DNA from: Maylandia zebra
Lineage: Eukaryota > Chordata > Actinopteri > Cichliformes > Cichlidae
Direction: 5' to 3'
NCBI RefSeq assembly: GCF_041146795.1
Contig: NC_135179.1
Coordinates: 6,731,547 to 6,795,546 of the forward strand
Length of the DNA stretch: 64,000 nucleotides
Part shown: one piece after another, positions 24,631 to 37,961 of the stretch
How positions within the stretch are numbered: the first letter of the stretch is position 1
Layout: each line of letters begins with the position of its first letter
Translations under genes and position numbers: made by a program
Notes under the pieces: model-generated
Databases searched by the model: none
Told to the model about the DNA's origin: nothing
What the model saw: the letters and a program-made list of their open reading frames with translations, nothing else

Positions 24631-26053
24631 CCTCCTACCCCTGCCCCCCTCTTTCGGAACTTGATTAAACAGACAAAGTCTATGAAAAGCACACACCATA
24701 GCATTAATACATGTTAAAAAATAACATGAGATACATCTGAACATTTAAACATAAATAACTTGTCGGAAAAAATAATTCATTTTAAAAAACACCGTTGGAA
24801 AACACATCCTCTGTGTATACACATTTTCATTTAACGAGAGCATATCTATTATTCCATATTGGCGTTACATGTAGCGTGAAAATATGTTTCTCAACCAGTT
24901 TCGAATAGATAGGAACCATCCATCCATCCATCCATCCATCCATCCATTTGCTTCCGCTTATCCTTTTCAGGGTCGCGGGGGGGCGCTGGAGCCCATCCCA
25001 GCTGTCATAGGGCGAGAGGCGGGGTACACCCTGGACAGGTCGCTAGTCTGTCGCAGGGCTAGATAGGAACCATTGATATGTAAGTTCCTGAATTAAATCA
25101 GAATAAAAAGTCTATTCCTCCTAAATTTTGAAATAAAAAAACAAATAAAGTTTGTTAAACCAAAAATAATGATCTACTATTAAGCAAGGGTTTTAACCAT
25201 TTTAACTTTAAAACACCAACACCAGATGGCATCTGTCATTATGTCATTCAAGGTTATCAGGCAATCAAAAGAAATGTGCAGGATGGTCAGCAGAGTACAG
25301 CTGAGACACAAGGTCTGATGCAGTGTCCTGCTGACTAGGTGAGTGGATGAATAAATACAGAGCTGCTTGCTGTCTGGAACTCAAAGTCCCACAGGACTTT
25401 ACCTCTGTTGTTGTCAGTCACCTGTGGTGGTGTCTCCCATAGTCACAAAGGCACAGATGTTCCTCACCACTTGGTTGTGCCTCTCAGTGCATGCGGTCTC
25501 AGTTTGCATCTTACAGTCTGGCAACATGTGTTTGATAGTCTGCAGGGCACACTTTGCACAGTTTGCAACTTGGGTCCTGTCATGTATGGTAGACTCATGC
25601 CTCTTTGGAAGCAGTACTTATGGCCTCTTCTTCTGCTGCCATGATCAGAATTTCTGTGCTGTGCTTTAAGCAGGCCTTTTCAAGCCACTTCTTGGCTTCA
25701 GGCATTTCCTCTATCAGTCAACAGCACATCACATGTAAAAGCTTGGTCTTCTATGGCAGTTCCTTTTCCTGTTCTGTATATATACATGAAACAAATATTC
25801 TCTGAACACAAAAGCTAAATATGAACCTCCTCACCATTCTGTGTTGAGTGTTGCAGAATTCATCTTGGTGTATCCACCTGCCTTTGGGAAAAACCTGATT
25901 GACTCACTCTCACCTATGACTAAAATCCATTTCAGATCCTAGCTTCCAAAATCTGTAACTGCAGCAATAACTACCACAGAGACACCAGTTCTATTTAGGA
26001 ATGCGTCTACGTTATGTTATTAAAGTGAATGTAGTGTATTTATTTTCCTTTAT
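24631..26053. other. cdc5l upstream flank, copy 2
   Basis: Counterpart of 13131-14972, without the 580-bp tailed insertion at 13960 but with its own insertion at 24917-25062. It contains the second copy of the decayed R2/R4-like fragment (about 25410-25575, minus strand). Homology ends at about 26053, after which unique sequence continues. The right edge of copy 2 is therefore the original flank, while copy 1 ends at the LINE. Confidence 0.75.
24917..25062 (-). mobile_element. Short retrotransposon 3' fragment with (ATCC)n tail, copy-2 specific
   Basis: About 145 bp start with an ATCC array and continue with 'cttccgcttatccttttcag' and 'gtacaccctggacaggtcgc', a common fish non-LTR 3' end. The target TAGATAGGAACCAT is present on both sides (24905-24918 and 25063-25076) and once in copy 1 near 13415. 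It is a 5'-truncated insertion made after the duplication. Confidence 0.8.
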
Positions 26054-26827
26054 TTATATTTCTTTTCATGAGATATTCTACTTTCTCAGTGTTCTCATCT
26101 TCTGGCCTGTGGTCTGTTTCCATATTCTAAATAAACACCCAGATACTTGGAGCGCTGATGTTTTTATTCAACTCGGTCTCTGAAGTACATATTTACCGAT
26201 TTCACACAAATGATACGAGGCTACATGTATGTTCTTCACACATTAGCACAACACGGAAAACACTTACAACAACATGACAGTAGACATGCACAAAACAAGG
26301 CAGTGACAGGAGTCACCACTGGTGGCTTACTGTGCCGAACCACCACTGGCCTGAACACAAAGAGCCAACCAATCACAATGGGTGATTTCTCTGATTTGAC
26401 AGGGTGTGGGGATGCGGAGAGGACAGTGAGAAAGAGGAGGAGGAAGAGAAGAAGTAAAGGAGAAAGGAGAAGGAGAGAGAGCTGAGGGGCTAATACCTAA
26501 AATAGTAAGACAAATCATAACACTGAGCACCTTAATAAACAATACATATGTTCAGTATTGACAATAAATATCAGAAATCTCATAAATAATATTTCTCAAT
26601 ATTTTTTTTTAATAACATATTTCCTTAAATCTCATGTAAGCTGCAAACTTTCCCATCAGACAGTTTCATTTACCTTTCTGGTGTGGACACACACTCTTTC
26701 TCACACACACACACACACACTCTTTCTCACACACACACACACACACTCTTTCTCACACACACACACACACACTCTTTCTCACACACACACACACACACAC
26801 TCTTTCTCACACACACACACACTCTTT

Positions 26828-26914
<87 letters not shown>

Positions 26915-27110
26915 TCTTTCCACTCTTACTTTTTAAGTACAATTCTGTCCAGTGTTACGAGAGCAATACTGCAGGACCGGGAGACACAGGGTGATCTTAA
27001 GGTGATTTAAAGGTGATGCTTAGCTCATTGGGGGGCAGGTCACATGCAGACTGATATGTACAACTGTAAACTCCTTCACCTCCCACCCTCTTTCATCTTT
27101 CTGCCTTTAC
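26054..27110. other. Intergenic DNA between the cdc5l duplicate and napb
   Basis: No coding feature is supportable. It holds AT-rich unique DNA and the composite CA array at 26687-26910. The last part, up to 27254, is probably the short napb 3' UTR and its downstream flank. Confidence 0.6.
26687..26910. repeat. Composite (CA)n array with TCTTTCT interruptions
   Basis: Seven CA blocks of about 10-18 bp are separated by ACTCTTTCTC, then a pure CA run of about 80 bp ends at 26910. The regular spacing makes a higher-order tandem of roughly 26-30 bp built on a dinucleotide repeat. Long frames through it (His-Thr repeats) are artefacts. Confidence 0.92.
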
Positions 27111-27116
27111 TTTATT
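27111..27116 (-). terminator. Candidate napb poly(A) signal
   Basis: Minus-strand AATAAA, 139 nt beyond the napb stop. It is the first canonical hexamer in that direction; distal sites may also be used. Confidence 0.5.
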
Positions 27117-27254
27117 CTACTTTTGCACATCCATTAAGATACATGCCTGTCTCTTGTCCCATCATTTAATCCCCTCCACTCTCATCTTCCTTCTCTCTTC
27201 AATGGCCCCTTTCCCTATTCCCCCCCTTTGTTCTCTCCCCCCTTCTAAGTGTGT

Positions 27255-30200
27255 CTATTTCAGGTCCCCAGCGTCCCCCTGGATGGTTTTCTTGATGCGT
27301 AGCAACATCGTGGTCAGCCACTGGTCCAGGCGAGACACAGAATCAAACTCCTTCACGGCCTCCGTGAACGCCTCGCTGTTCTGCTCCTCGTGGGCTTCTA
27401 GCAGTTTCTGTTGCACAGAGGAGTGGCGAATAGGCAAAAATGTTCATGGGAAAAAACACACAAATGGCACAATTAAGCTCTGATTAGTAGCAGCAGTGTT
27501 TTAATGATCATATTCTGTGGGCTTTCCTTTACATCATAATGTTCTTATGACTATTTACATTAAATACTATTGAAAGAAATCTACATGTTTGATTTCAGTA
27601 TCTAAACTTAACTAAAGGTGCAATATCTGAAGACATATCAACTGAAGTTGGGGTAAGGCTGGGCTGTACCTTTGTGTAATGCCAGTTTGAACCACAAGAT
27701 GGTGCACTAAGTCAATGCAATTGTTATTTAATCACGTAAGTCAAAGATGGAGAGCTACAAAAATATACAACAAACATTTGAAAACATTTCAATGCATCCA
27801 CTAATAAACAGCTCCTCACTTTCGGTGAAAAGTTTAGTCTAAACCTTTGCAGAGGTTAAAAACACAAATTACATTTAAATTTTCCAGGAATTTCTTTCAT
27901 AAATCACTGCCTGCTTGTTGTAAAGAGTGTTTATATTATTTTTCATAAAATTATTGTTTCAGCGTAACAGATTTTATAAACCGTTAAAACCTTTAATAAA
28001 ATATTTATGCAAACTTAGAAAGTTACGTTGAAAAAAACAAGAAAAGGTAATTTACCTTTAACAGTTTGAGCTCTCTGGAGTCTGAGAAGGCTGGAAACAT
28101 CTCTTCATACTTCTCGATGGCCAACTGAAACACACAGGCGTTAGTGTTAACGGTACGTGTAAACTGATTTCTGCAATGAACAATTAAGCATGAAACCCGA
28201 CCCACAAATACATCAGATTCAGTGTGCATGTGTCTGTGCGGACTCAGTGGCTGGCTATAGTTGTTGTTTGTTGTGTTACCTTGGCATTGAGCTCATCCAC
28301 AATGAAATGACAGAGCGATGCCTTAAAGAAATACTCTTTTGCGTTGTACTTGAGTAGGGGATTGTCCATGGTGCTCATTGCAACCTAAAACACACATGGA
28401 GGCACAAACATTAACCGAAGTGGGCAAATGTCATAAACGACCAGTTTTTAAAACCCTCTCTTTAACTTGATACATTTTTACATTTTTGGTCACTTATAAA
28501 CCAATAAATTTTGAAATGGGATGAAACATTATAAAAAAGGGTTCTTTTCAAATACAATAAAAACTTAACATTATTGCATTTATAAAAGCAAAATGGGTAT
28601 AACAATCAGTTGTTACCTGCTCATAGATTTCAATCGCTTTCTGGTACTGTTCCAGCTGAGCGCTGTAGTGTCCGACCTTCAGAAGACATTTGTTAGCTGA
28701 GCTGAAAAGACACAAACAAGAAATTTTACTTTAACATCTGCTGTTTCTTTCATACTGAATCTTCCTACAGATGACTGACAGTTTTTTACCCACAGACTGT
28801 ATACAAAGCGTATTATCCAGCTGTAAAGACCATCAGGCTTGGCTGAGTGAGCATCACTCAATGACCACTTCATCATATTGTACGAGTGGCAGCTTTATCA
28901 TGAAACACTCCACCAGTGTCAACAATATCACAGTCACATTTATACATGTATAGTTATACATTTTCCCCTACAAGGGCTAGAACCACTGCTTATATTTTAA
29001 TTACAGATCAGGTTCTCAGTTTTTTCTCACTAATCAGACTAAAGAGTGATCCATCAAACTCCAAGAAACACAACTTTCCCCAAATCAAAAGAAATAAGAG
29101 AGTCCATAACACAAAAATACCAAATAAGCAATAAAATCAGCAACCCCACTTCCAGATTAACCCTCTGTGTAAACTCTTATGTTTTCCTTTGTCCTTTGTT
29201 CAGTTGTCTGTAATCATAATCTGGTTGGTTCCTTCCAAGTTTTCACAAAATGATATACTGTCACGGCTGCTGAGACGAGCCGTGTGGTAGTGATGGGACG
29301 TTCTGTATCGAGGCTTCGGAGCGTGTGTCGAGTAATGGAGGGGGCGTTTCCGCGAAGCGCGTATCGAGGCTTGCTTCATTTATGGGAGGAGCTGAAAATG
29401 ATGACGTCTGAAGCCTCGCTGCCCGGCTGTACCACGTGACTGGTTCATGAAGTGGTTCGAACTTTGCCGCGAGATATGACAGCGATATAAACCCCTCAGA
29501 CTTCATTCAAAAATGTGGGTGTTTGATGGAGAGTTGCGGTTAGTGAGAGTTTGGAGACCGTTTGGAGGTTTATGAGAGTGAGGAGAGAAAGTCAGGAGAG
29601 AATGGAGCCAGCTAAGAAGAGGAGGATGTCCTCCCCTGTGTGGGAACATTTTGATCTTATTCCTCCCAACAAGGTATGTAAATTTCTACAGAAGATGTAT
29701 TTTCATGATACTGATGGTGCAATACAATTTATGTTGAGCTGTCTTGACTTTTGTACAAGGTGAAGTGTTTGCTATGTGCCAGGGAGCTGGGATATAACAG
29801 CAACACCTCATCCATGCTTAGGCACTACAGAGCTTTGCATGAGAATAAGGGGGACACCGATTGTGGAGCAAGACCAGGTGAGCCATCAAATGTCATGATA
29901 ATATAGGATGCAGTAATGTTACTAAATGATATAACAATATTATACAACTGTAATAAGTTACGTGTGTGATATTTATATTTGTGCTTTATCTTTATTGTCT
30001 TTCCTCAGGAGAACAATCTCAAATAGATGAAGACCTGGTCAGCATGGTGATTGAGGACTCCCAGCTATTTAGCATTGTGGAGGACAAAGGATTCAAAAGA
30101 TTTGTTAAATCATTAAATCCTAGCTATGTTCTCCCCACTAAAAAGGTCATAAAAGCAGTGAAAATTTAGTTTTTACAGAATAAAATGTGAACAGGCAGAA

Positions 30201-33200
30201 AGCCTCAGTGTGTAGCTGTCCATACCTCAACGTTACAAAAGCACAACTACTGTCCACACCCCAACCACACCTCACCTCACAGTAAATGATCATTTCCATT
30301 TCAAGCATTTCCAAATAATCATTTCCCATACTGCCACTATAAATATACACAGTATACTGCCATCACTACAATATACATGTTTTACACACTCCTTTTGTTG
30401 TTGACATTTACAGGCTGTGTGCAAAATGCCACACTCTTCAAATTCATGCCAGCTATTATTTTTACGTCCAGTAGGTGTCCTGCTAGAGCAAATGAAGCTT
30501 CATGAAGCTTCGCGTTGGGGTGAACCAATTGGATGAAAAGCTTCAGTGCTTCATGGGGCTTCATCTGCCCATCACTACCGTGTGGTATTGAAGGGGAAAA
30601 AGGACCCAAAACGCAGGCAGTAGATGATAACGCTGGTGATGATTTATTTACACAGTGGTGAGAAGGCAAAACAGGCAAGAGGGAAGACAAAACTAAAGAC
30701 CTGAACTGGGAAAGCTAAATGACAAACCTGAGAAGATACAAAAAGGGATGAGAGGCAGCGAGACGAGCAGGACACCGAGTGAGACGAGCAGGACACCGAG
30801 TGAGACGAGCAGGACACCGAGTGAGACGAGCAGGACACCGAGTGAGACGAGCAGGACACCGAGTGAGACGAGCAGGACACCGAGTGAGACGAGCAGGACA
30901 CCGAGTGAGACGAGCAGGACACCGAGTGAGACAGACAAACCAGCAACAGGCAGGAAAACACACAGGGCTTAAATACACACACCAGTAATCAGGGGATGAC
31001 AGACAGGAGGGCAACACAGCTGGGAGGAATCTGGGCTGACGGGACAGGGGAAACGTAAACTGATCACACTCACATACGACACGGACCTTCACAATAAAAC
31101 AGGAAACTCAGACACATGGAACCAGACAAGACATTGAACTAAACAGACAGATTCACAAACAGATGGGGTGACACCATAGACAGACAGATACAGACGCAGA
31201 CACAGAGGCAGACCGAATATAACACAGAACCTAAACAATCAGCATCTAGAAAATGATAACAAACTAAAAGCGCTGGGTCACCGACCCAGGACCATGACAT
31301 ATACTAGTCTCATAAGTATGCTGATGAATATGGGGTAAATTTAGTAGTTGAACACAATAGGTCTGCAAAAAAATGTATAAAGATAGCATTAACATCCACA
31401 GTTAGTTTAAGAGAGAGCACCTCCAGGAGACAACAAACAGGGGTAGAGAAGACAGAAACTGTCATGGTCCCCGTGTCTCCCTGGCTGGCTCTGTGTTAGG
31501 CAACATGTTTTTTTGTTGTTTTATGCGCTCTGTCTTTCGCTCTCTCTCCTCTATCTGCGGTGAGCTCATCACAGGCTCCTGCCTCTGGCCCACGCACCTG
31601 TCTCCAATCACAACACCTGCTGCTCATCTCCTGCAATCCTGAGCACTATTTAAGATTGTCACTGGGTTGTTGAGTATTCTATGTTAGTCTGGCTGGCAAT
31701 TTCTGATCTGAACCTGTGTATTTATCTTAGTCTGTTTCTAACCGAGTCCTTTGTGTGAATAGATCTTCCTGGACCCGTCCCTGTAAACCCAAGGGACCTG
31801 AGAGCGTTTGAGTGGCAAAATGCTTAGAAGCGCGAGTGCCTACAGAAGAGAGTGGAGTGGAATTCCGAACAGTGTGGCGTGTGTGTGGATCTCTCCCTTT
31901 CCCACGGACCCTGGAGCCCTGGTCCCCGCGCCCCCCCAACCCCTGCAAGTTGTACATATTTGCAGTTGGTGTTTACTGTAAATAAAATCACTGCTTTGCA
32001 AAGGATTCCTGGTCTGCGCCTGAGTCCATTTGAGTAACCTGAAAAAAATGGTCTTTCTACTTTTAGTAATAGAAATAATTGTTTATTAGAACAGTTTTTT
32101 TTATTAATATTCTAATTTATCAACCTGCAAATGGTAATGTGTTGTTTTTAACCCATTATTATGTCAAAAATTCCAGTAATTGTGATCTACCAAGTCAGAA
32201 GATTTGTGTAATCCCACACAGAGACTTTCTGCTGTTTCTGTGTACTCCCTCGATCATTTACTGTGATCACATCAGCTTTAAATCACATCTTGATTTTACT
32301 TAAAACAAAAAAAATATTTTGTGCATTGTTTAGTTTCTCAAATATGTTTAAAATTGACTTGAGTTCATGAAAAATGTGTCTAAGATTGAAAGATGTGAGA
32401 CAAATCTCTAGTGGCCATTTTCAATGCTGAGTCACAGCTCAGCAACATCCAATAATCGTAAATGTTTTGCTCTTATATCTGTTTTTTAAATTGCCCCACT
32501 GCTTGATTGCAAAAATAATAAACAAACCTGACTCTATAAATAAATGTCGGTTTTAGCATTATGTATGTACTATATAGTTATTTAGCTTTTAGCTAAACAG
32601 CTCATTTACCTGTTAGATTCTTCTCCCTTGTAGTAGTCTGCTGCCTGCTCGTAGTGGGCAATGGCCTGAAAACACACACACAGACGAGGACATTCAGAGC
32701 GTCGCACATAGATCCAAAATCTTTTCATCCCAAAGAAAGAGAGGAAGTCCTTTTACTCCCCACTTTACCTTCTCAATGTCCACCAGCTCTGACTCATAAA
32801 TCTCTGCTATAGTGATGTGATGTTTGGCTGCAATGGTAAACCGACCCTGTAGTCAGCACACACACACACATAGATAGAAGAGGCAGTACAGGACATTAAT
32901 CAAAGGAAAGACTGAGATCATTGTCAGAGAGTGAGATCTAATGGCTGGCAGAGGTCTTACCATGTCAGTGTAGATGTCAATGGCCTGATTTAAACAGTTG
33001 ATAGCCTCTGGAAAGAGACAGATGAGAGGGTAAGGAGGGCTTTTATAAATACAAAGAAAATGGAAAGTGTGCTGAAGCCCCGAAGTCAAATTAATAATCT
33101 CCAATTTCAGTTTCCTCCCTATGTGACTGTTAACCTGATAACCCGCTGTATTTTATTAAGCTCATCACCAGGAAGCAGGAAGTCTGTCACAACACAACCC

Positions 33201-35498
33201 AGATATTAATTTTCCTAGAGCAAACCAGGGACCCATTTTAATCTTCCAACAATCCCACCCCTGGGCCCGAACCAGTCGGAGAAATGCAGTGATGCAGAGG
33301 CTTCCCCTTTCACCGTGTAGCTTTACACTTTTTTGTAGTTGTTCTGAGGAAACTGAGGAAGTGTAAACACAGCACATTTATTTAGCACATCTGTGGAGTC
33401 AGCTTTAACCTCTTTAATATCTCAGTTAAAACTGTTGCAATTTGATAAAACTGTTACTGCATTTTGGGGGGAATGGGAAGCAGCAACCACCAGAAACAGG
33501 ATTTTCCTGCTTTGAACATCTTACATAGAGGCAAAGAAATGAACCAGTGCTGTCAAATAGTAACTGTTTAACCAGTTTTTACATGTATTTTTCTTTACCT
33601 AAACACAGCAAACACTATTCTTTTGGTTAAATTGTCAAGACATTTTATGCATCCTGCCTCATTGAGCTCCATTGTAGAGCCCTTTCAGCTACAGTGTTCA
33701 GAGGCTCCTGTTTTTCCTGTTTCTTTAAATTCTTTAAAATCTTCTTTTTACTACTTTAAAAAGTGTTGAATGAATGTTTTTATGGAGCCAGGCTGGTTTA
33801 AATGGACCCTGTGCTATGTTTAAACAGCAGAATTTGCTGCCCAATGTTCAGAGAAGCTTTAAACATGTAAACCCACAAACAAGTAAGAAAAAATGGATAA
33901 AGAAGGACAGTAAACAGTTAGGGCAGCTCAGCTAATCCAATCTTAATCTAATTACCATTATGGCTTCCACTGATTATAAAAACAAGCATATCTTGTTGTA
34001 ATGTCACTGCAATGTCTTTCCATTACAATGATGCACTTTCAACCTTCTCTAAAACTCCAAACTCACTCCTCTGACGGGATGTGGAAAGTTTTTTCTGCAT
34101 GGGCCACAACAACAGAGCACCGGCATTCATATAATGCTTTTCTAATCTAATCAAATGTTGGTTTCCAGCACAAACGCTACGAAGACTGATTACCACATAT
34201 TCTACAACCAGCTTAAGAAAATCAGCATAATGAACGTAGATTAAAGTTCTGACACACCCATATTCAGTCCCGTCTGCCTAAGCCTGCTTCTACTGGAACT
34301 TTCTTCCATCTAAAAGGGAGTTTTTCCTCCCCACTGTCACCAAGTGTTTGCTCATAGGGGGTCATGTGATTGTTAGGGTTTTCTCTGTATTACTGTAGGG
34401 CAGGGCTGCCCAATCCCAGTCCTCGAGAGCTACTATCCTGCAGCTTTTAGATGCATCCCTACTCCAACACAGCTGAATCAAATGGTTTGATTACCTCTTC
34501 AGCATGCCATCATGTTTGGCAAAGGCCTGATAACAAGCCATTCATTTGATTCGGGTGTGTGGGAACAAGGATGCATCTAAAAGCTGCAGGACGGTAGCTC
34601 TCGAGGACCGGGATTGGGCACCCCTACTGTAGGGTCTTTACCTCACAAACATAAAGCACCTTGAGGCACATTTGGATACTTCTCATTAAACATTTTACTT
34701 ATGTTGCACTTTGTGAATAAAGGGTGAAGAAATCCAAGAAAATTGACAAATTTGGGTATAATTGTGGCTAGAGGGGGACAGTTTAGATGGTCAGTTTAAT
34801 TCTAGTGCCTTTTCTGTTGCTCCTCCCTTCTCCACTTGTTAAAGCGACAGGTTTGAAGTACAGAAATCTGAATAAAGCCAGAACAGGAGGTAAATGATAA
34901 GAGTCCTTGAACAAAAAAAACAACAACACACCGATTTTATCTCCGGGCTGACATAAATGGATGGTTTTATCTCCTGAACGTCAACAGCACCTATTAAAAT
35001 TGGATCTCACTCGGCTCATCTCAGAGGAGTGAGTTTGGTCTGATTAAAATCAAGGCAATTATCTGCGTATCAACCAAGCAGCTTCTAGCCAAACATCGGT
35101 GCACCACAATGTTGTTCTTACATAACAAAAGTCATGTTTTATGTCAGCAGACCTTTCCGACACAGCCCCAAACAGACCTGTGTCTCCTCTCAGCAACCAA
35201 CCATCGTCCTGTTATTAGGCAAATGTGTAAATCTGTGGTGCAACACTTAAAGGAGACATAATGCACGGCCTAAATGTAAGTTTGTAGTGGTCACTCAGCC
35301 AGATGTGTGTGTCTGTGTGACAGAAGCACTCACCCTGTGGGTCGGCCTTCTTGTAGGCGTTTCCTGCATCGACGAAGCTGGTGGCAGAATCCAGTTTGTT
35401 CTGAAGCTGCATGTGGAGCCGAGCGGCCTGACAGAATGCGTTCCCAGCAGCTAAAAACACACACACACACGCACACAAACCACACACACGCACACAAA

Positions 35499-35569
<71 letters not shown>

Positions 35570-37868
35570 GTCACATCTTGAATGAGAAAAACTTCATCCA
35601 GGTTTCATTTTTTTACTCCTGCTGCATTACACGACCATGCTCACGACTGACTGTGTGGACGGACACACATCAGGCTGCATCAAAACACACATCCAAACAG
35701 CTAAATTCTGCACAGCGTGAGCTATTATTGGCACATCTGGCATATGTAGAGCACAGGGTGGCTCCTGCAGACAAAATCTCACTGATCAGTCCATGTTTAA
35801 AGATCTCATTGCTGTATGTGGTAACATGATGTTTTCTACAGGCTGTTGAATCATTCATATGTTACTAAAATGCAGAGGGTAAAAGCATTCAGATACATGT
35901 GCGTGTCTGCATGTGGGTGTTTGTGTGGGAGTTTATCTTTTTTTTGTAAAGCATTTTTTTTTTACTGTCTAATGAATGTGACGCATGTACTTGTGTGTAG
36001 ATAGTGTGTTTGTGTGTGTGTAGATAAGTGTGTGTCACCCACCACTCCAGTTCTTTGCCATCTTAAACATATTGGCTGCTCTGGCGTACATTTCGCAGGC
36101 GTCCTCCACCTTATGGTTCCCCCTAAAACACACAACAAGGATGCACATAAAAAGCAAAGTCAAACAAAATGTATAATTTCTTTTGTCTGTTTTCATCAAC
36201 CTCATTTTTGAACCTGACATAAATGTTATTTTTTAATGTAAATTTACTTCAACACTACAAGTTATTACTACAGCTCTTCCAGTTTAAGGACATACGTGCT
36301 GAGAGGACAGAAACCCCTCCAGCTGACACACTCTCAAGTCTCAAATCAAATCCTTTTTCTCTTGCATATTGTATTGCTGTGCACACAGATACTTGCTGCA
36401 CAACTCAAACTATATTTTTCGTTCCTGTTCGATAACCGTGCTCATCTGTGCATCATATTTCTTTCTGGTTTACTACATGAAGCCTGAACTAGATCACAAA
36501 GTATTTACGTCACACTCCACAGGACAGAGGACTGGTTTGCATCTAGAAAAAAAGGAGGACAATAAACCAAGCAACCATAAAAACGAGAGAGGCAGGCTGC
36601 TAATTTGCTGATTAGATATGGATAAAAGATGCGTATTTCTCTTGCAATGAGAAATGTAATCTGTTAAATGTGATTTAAATAAGGACCATTTCCTCAATTT
36701 TGCAAACATTTTTATCTTAAAAAACAACTCAATGATTTATTTTCTGTAAAAAATGCAAAAACAAATGTGGAAAACAGTGTTAGGGAGCAAAAATGAAAGC
36801 GATATCGCACGGTGTTCTTTGCGTGCAAACCACAACAAACAGACAAAGTTAAAACCCAACAAGGATCCTTCTCAAGCTCAATGATAAATAAAAACTGTAG
36901 ATTTTGTTCAGCATTTGACATTTCGTGGCTTTGCTACTTCCCTCAATATTTATACAAGAGTCTTGAAGAAAATCTTTCACAAAAGATTTCAAATAAAAGG
37001 CAAGTAGCTCTAAATCATGAAAAAAAAGAAGGGGCTTTGTTCAGCAACAACATCTGCACCTTTCTGTAGGAAAATAAATGCGGCTTTTAAATTATACATC
37101 AACACTAATTAGATGTATGATATGATATGGCATCACAAATCTACAACCTACTTCTGGTCACAAAACAGCCACAGCTTAACTCGTCTCATCTTTCAACGCA
37201 GGGGAGAAACTCATCAAATAATCATGGTATAGCTTATTGAGTGACCTAGCTCTCAGTTTTAGCACACCAAATAAGTAGCTCTGTGTCAAGTCCTCAGTTT
37301 TTTGTCAGCAATGTAATTTTTGACATTTTGTCACTGTACAATACCAAAATGAATTTGAAATGAAGCAATCTGTATGTGTCTGAAGTGTTAGTGCATTAAC
37401 TATCTAGAAATTGCTCAAATTTTTATATGGTTTCTTCATTTTAATGACTCAAAAACTATTAGGTTCAAAAAGGACTGATGGGTTTAACTGTTACTACATG
37501 ACAAATCAAACTCAATCAGAGACACTATTCGAGAGGTACATGACACTCAAAGTATCCTGAAGCAGAAACTATGGGAAACTTTTTTAAAAGTAAAGATGGT
37601 GCCAGAAAAAAACACACATTTTAAAACCTTATTTTGGGAGAGATGAGAAAACTTTGATCTCTGACATGCAGTTTTTAATGTCCTAGTGGTCAATAAAATG
37701 AAAGTTAATTAGGATAATGCTTCAAAATATTTGCCAGAAAAAGTGTTTTTATGCATTATCAGGATGATTTGCTTTTAGAAGAGCTTTGTCTCAGTTTATA
37801 GTCCAATGAGGTGTGGACACAACTGTTGTAGAGTTAGAAGGAAAATTATTAACACTGTGTCACAATCA

Positions 37869-37961
<93 letters not shown>

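Larger units (their letters stand above)
29259..31299. mobile_element. LTR-like fossil (solo-LTR type) in napb intron
   Basis: The outer element is bounded by TGTCACGG and CATGACA, with a 5-bp duplication TATAC at 29254-29258 and 31300-31304. That pattern (TG...CA ends, 5-bp duplication) suits a solo LTR. About 0.75 kb belongs to the element itself; the rest is a later hAT insertion (29288-30577). It has no coding genes and holds a 21-bp minisatellite. The family assignment is tentative. Confidence 0.55.

Noticed and set aside
26687-26910. CRISPR-like spaced repeats
   Set aside because: The repeats are simple CA blocks with a constant short spacer in a vertebrate intergenic region. There are no unique spacers.
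26558-27010. Long His/Thr-rich open frames
   Set aside because: They are translations of the CA array. The same applies to 35215-35585 and the N-terminal part of 38999-39388.
30644-31092. Overlapping repeat-protein frames on both strands
   Set aside because: A 21-bp perfect minisatellite is open in many frames by construction; there is no start context or homology.
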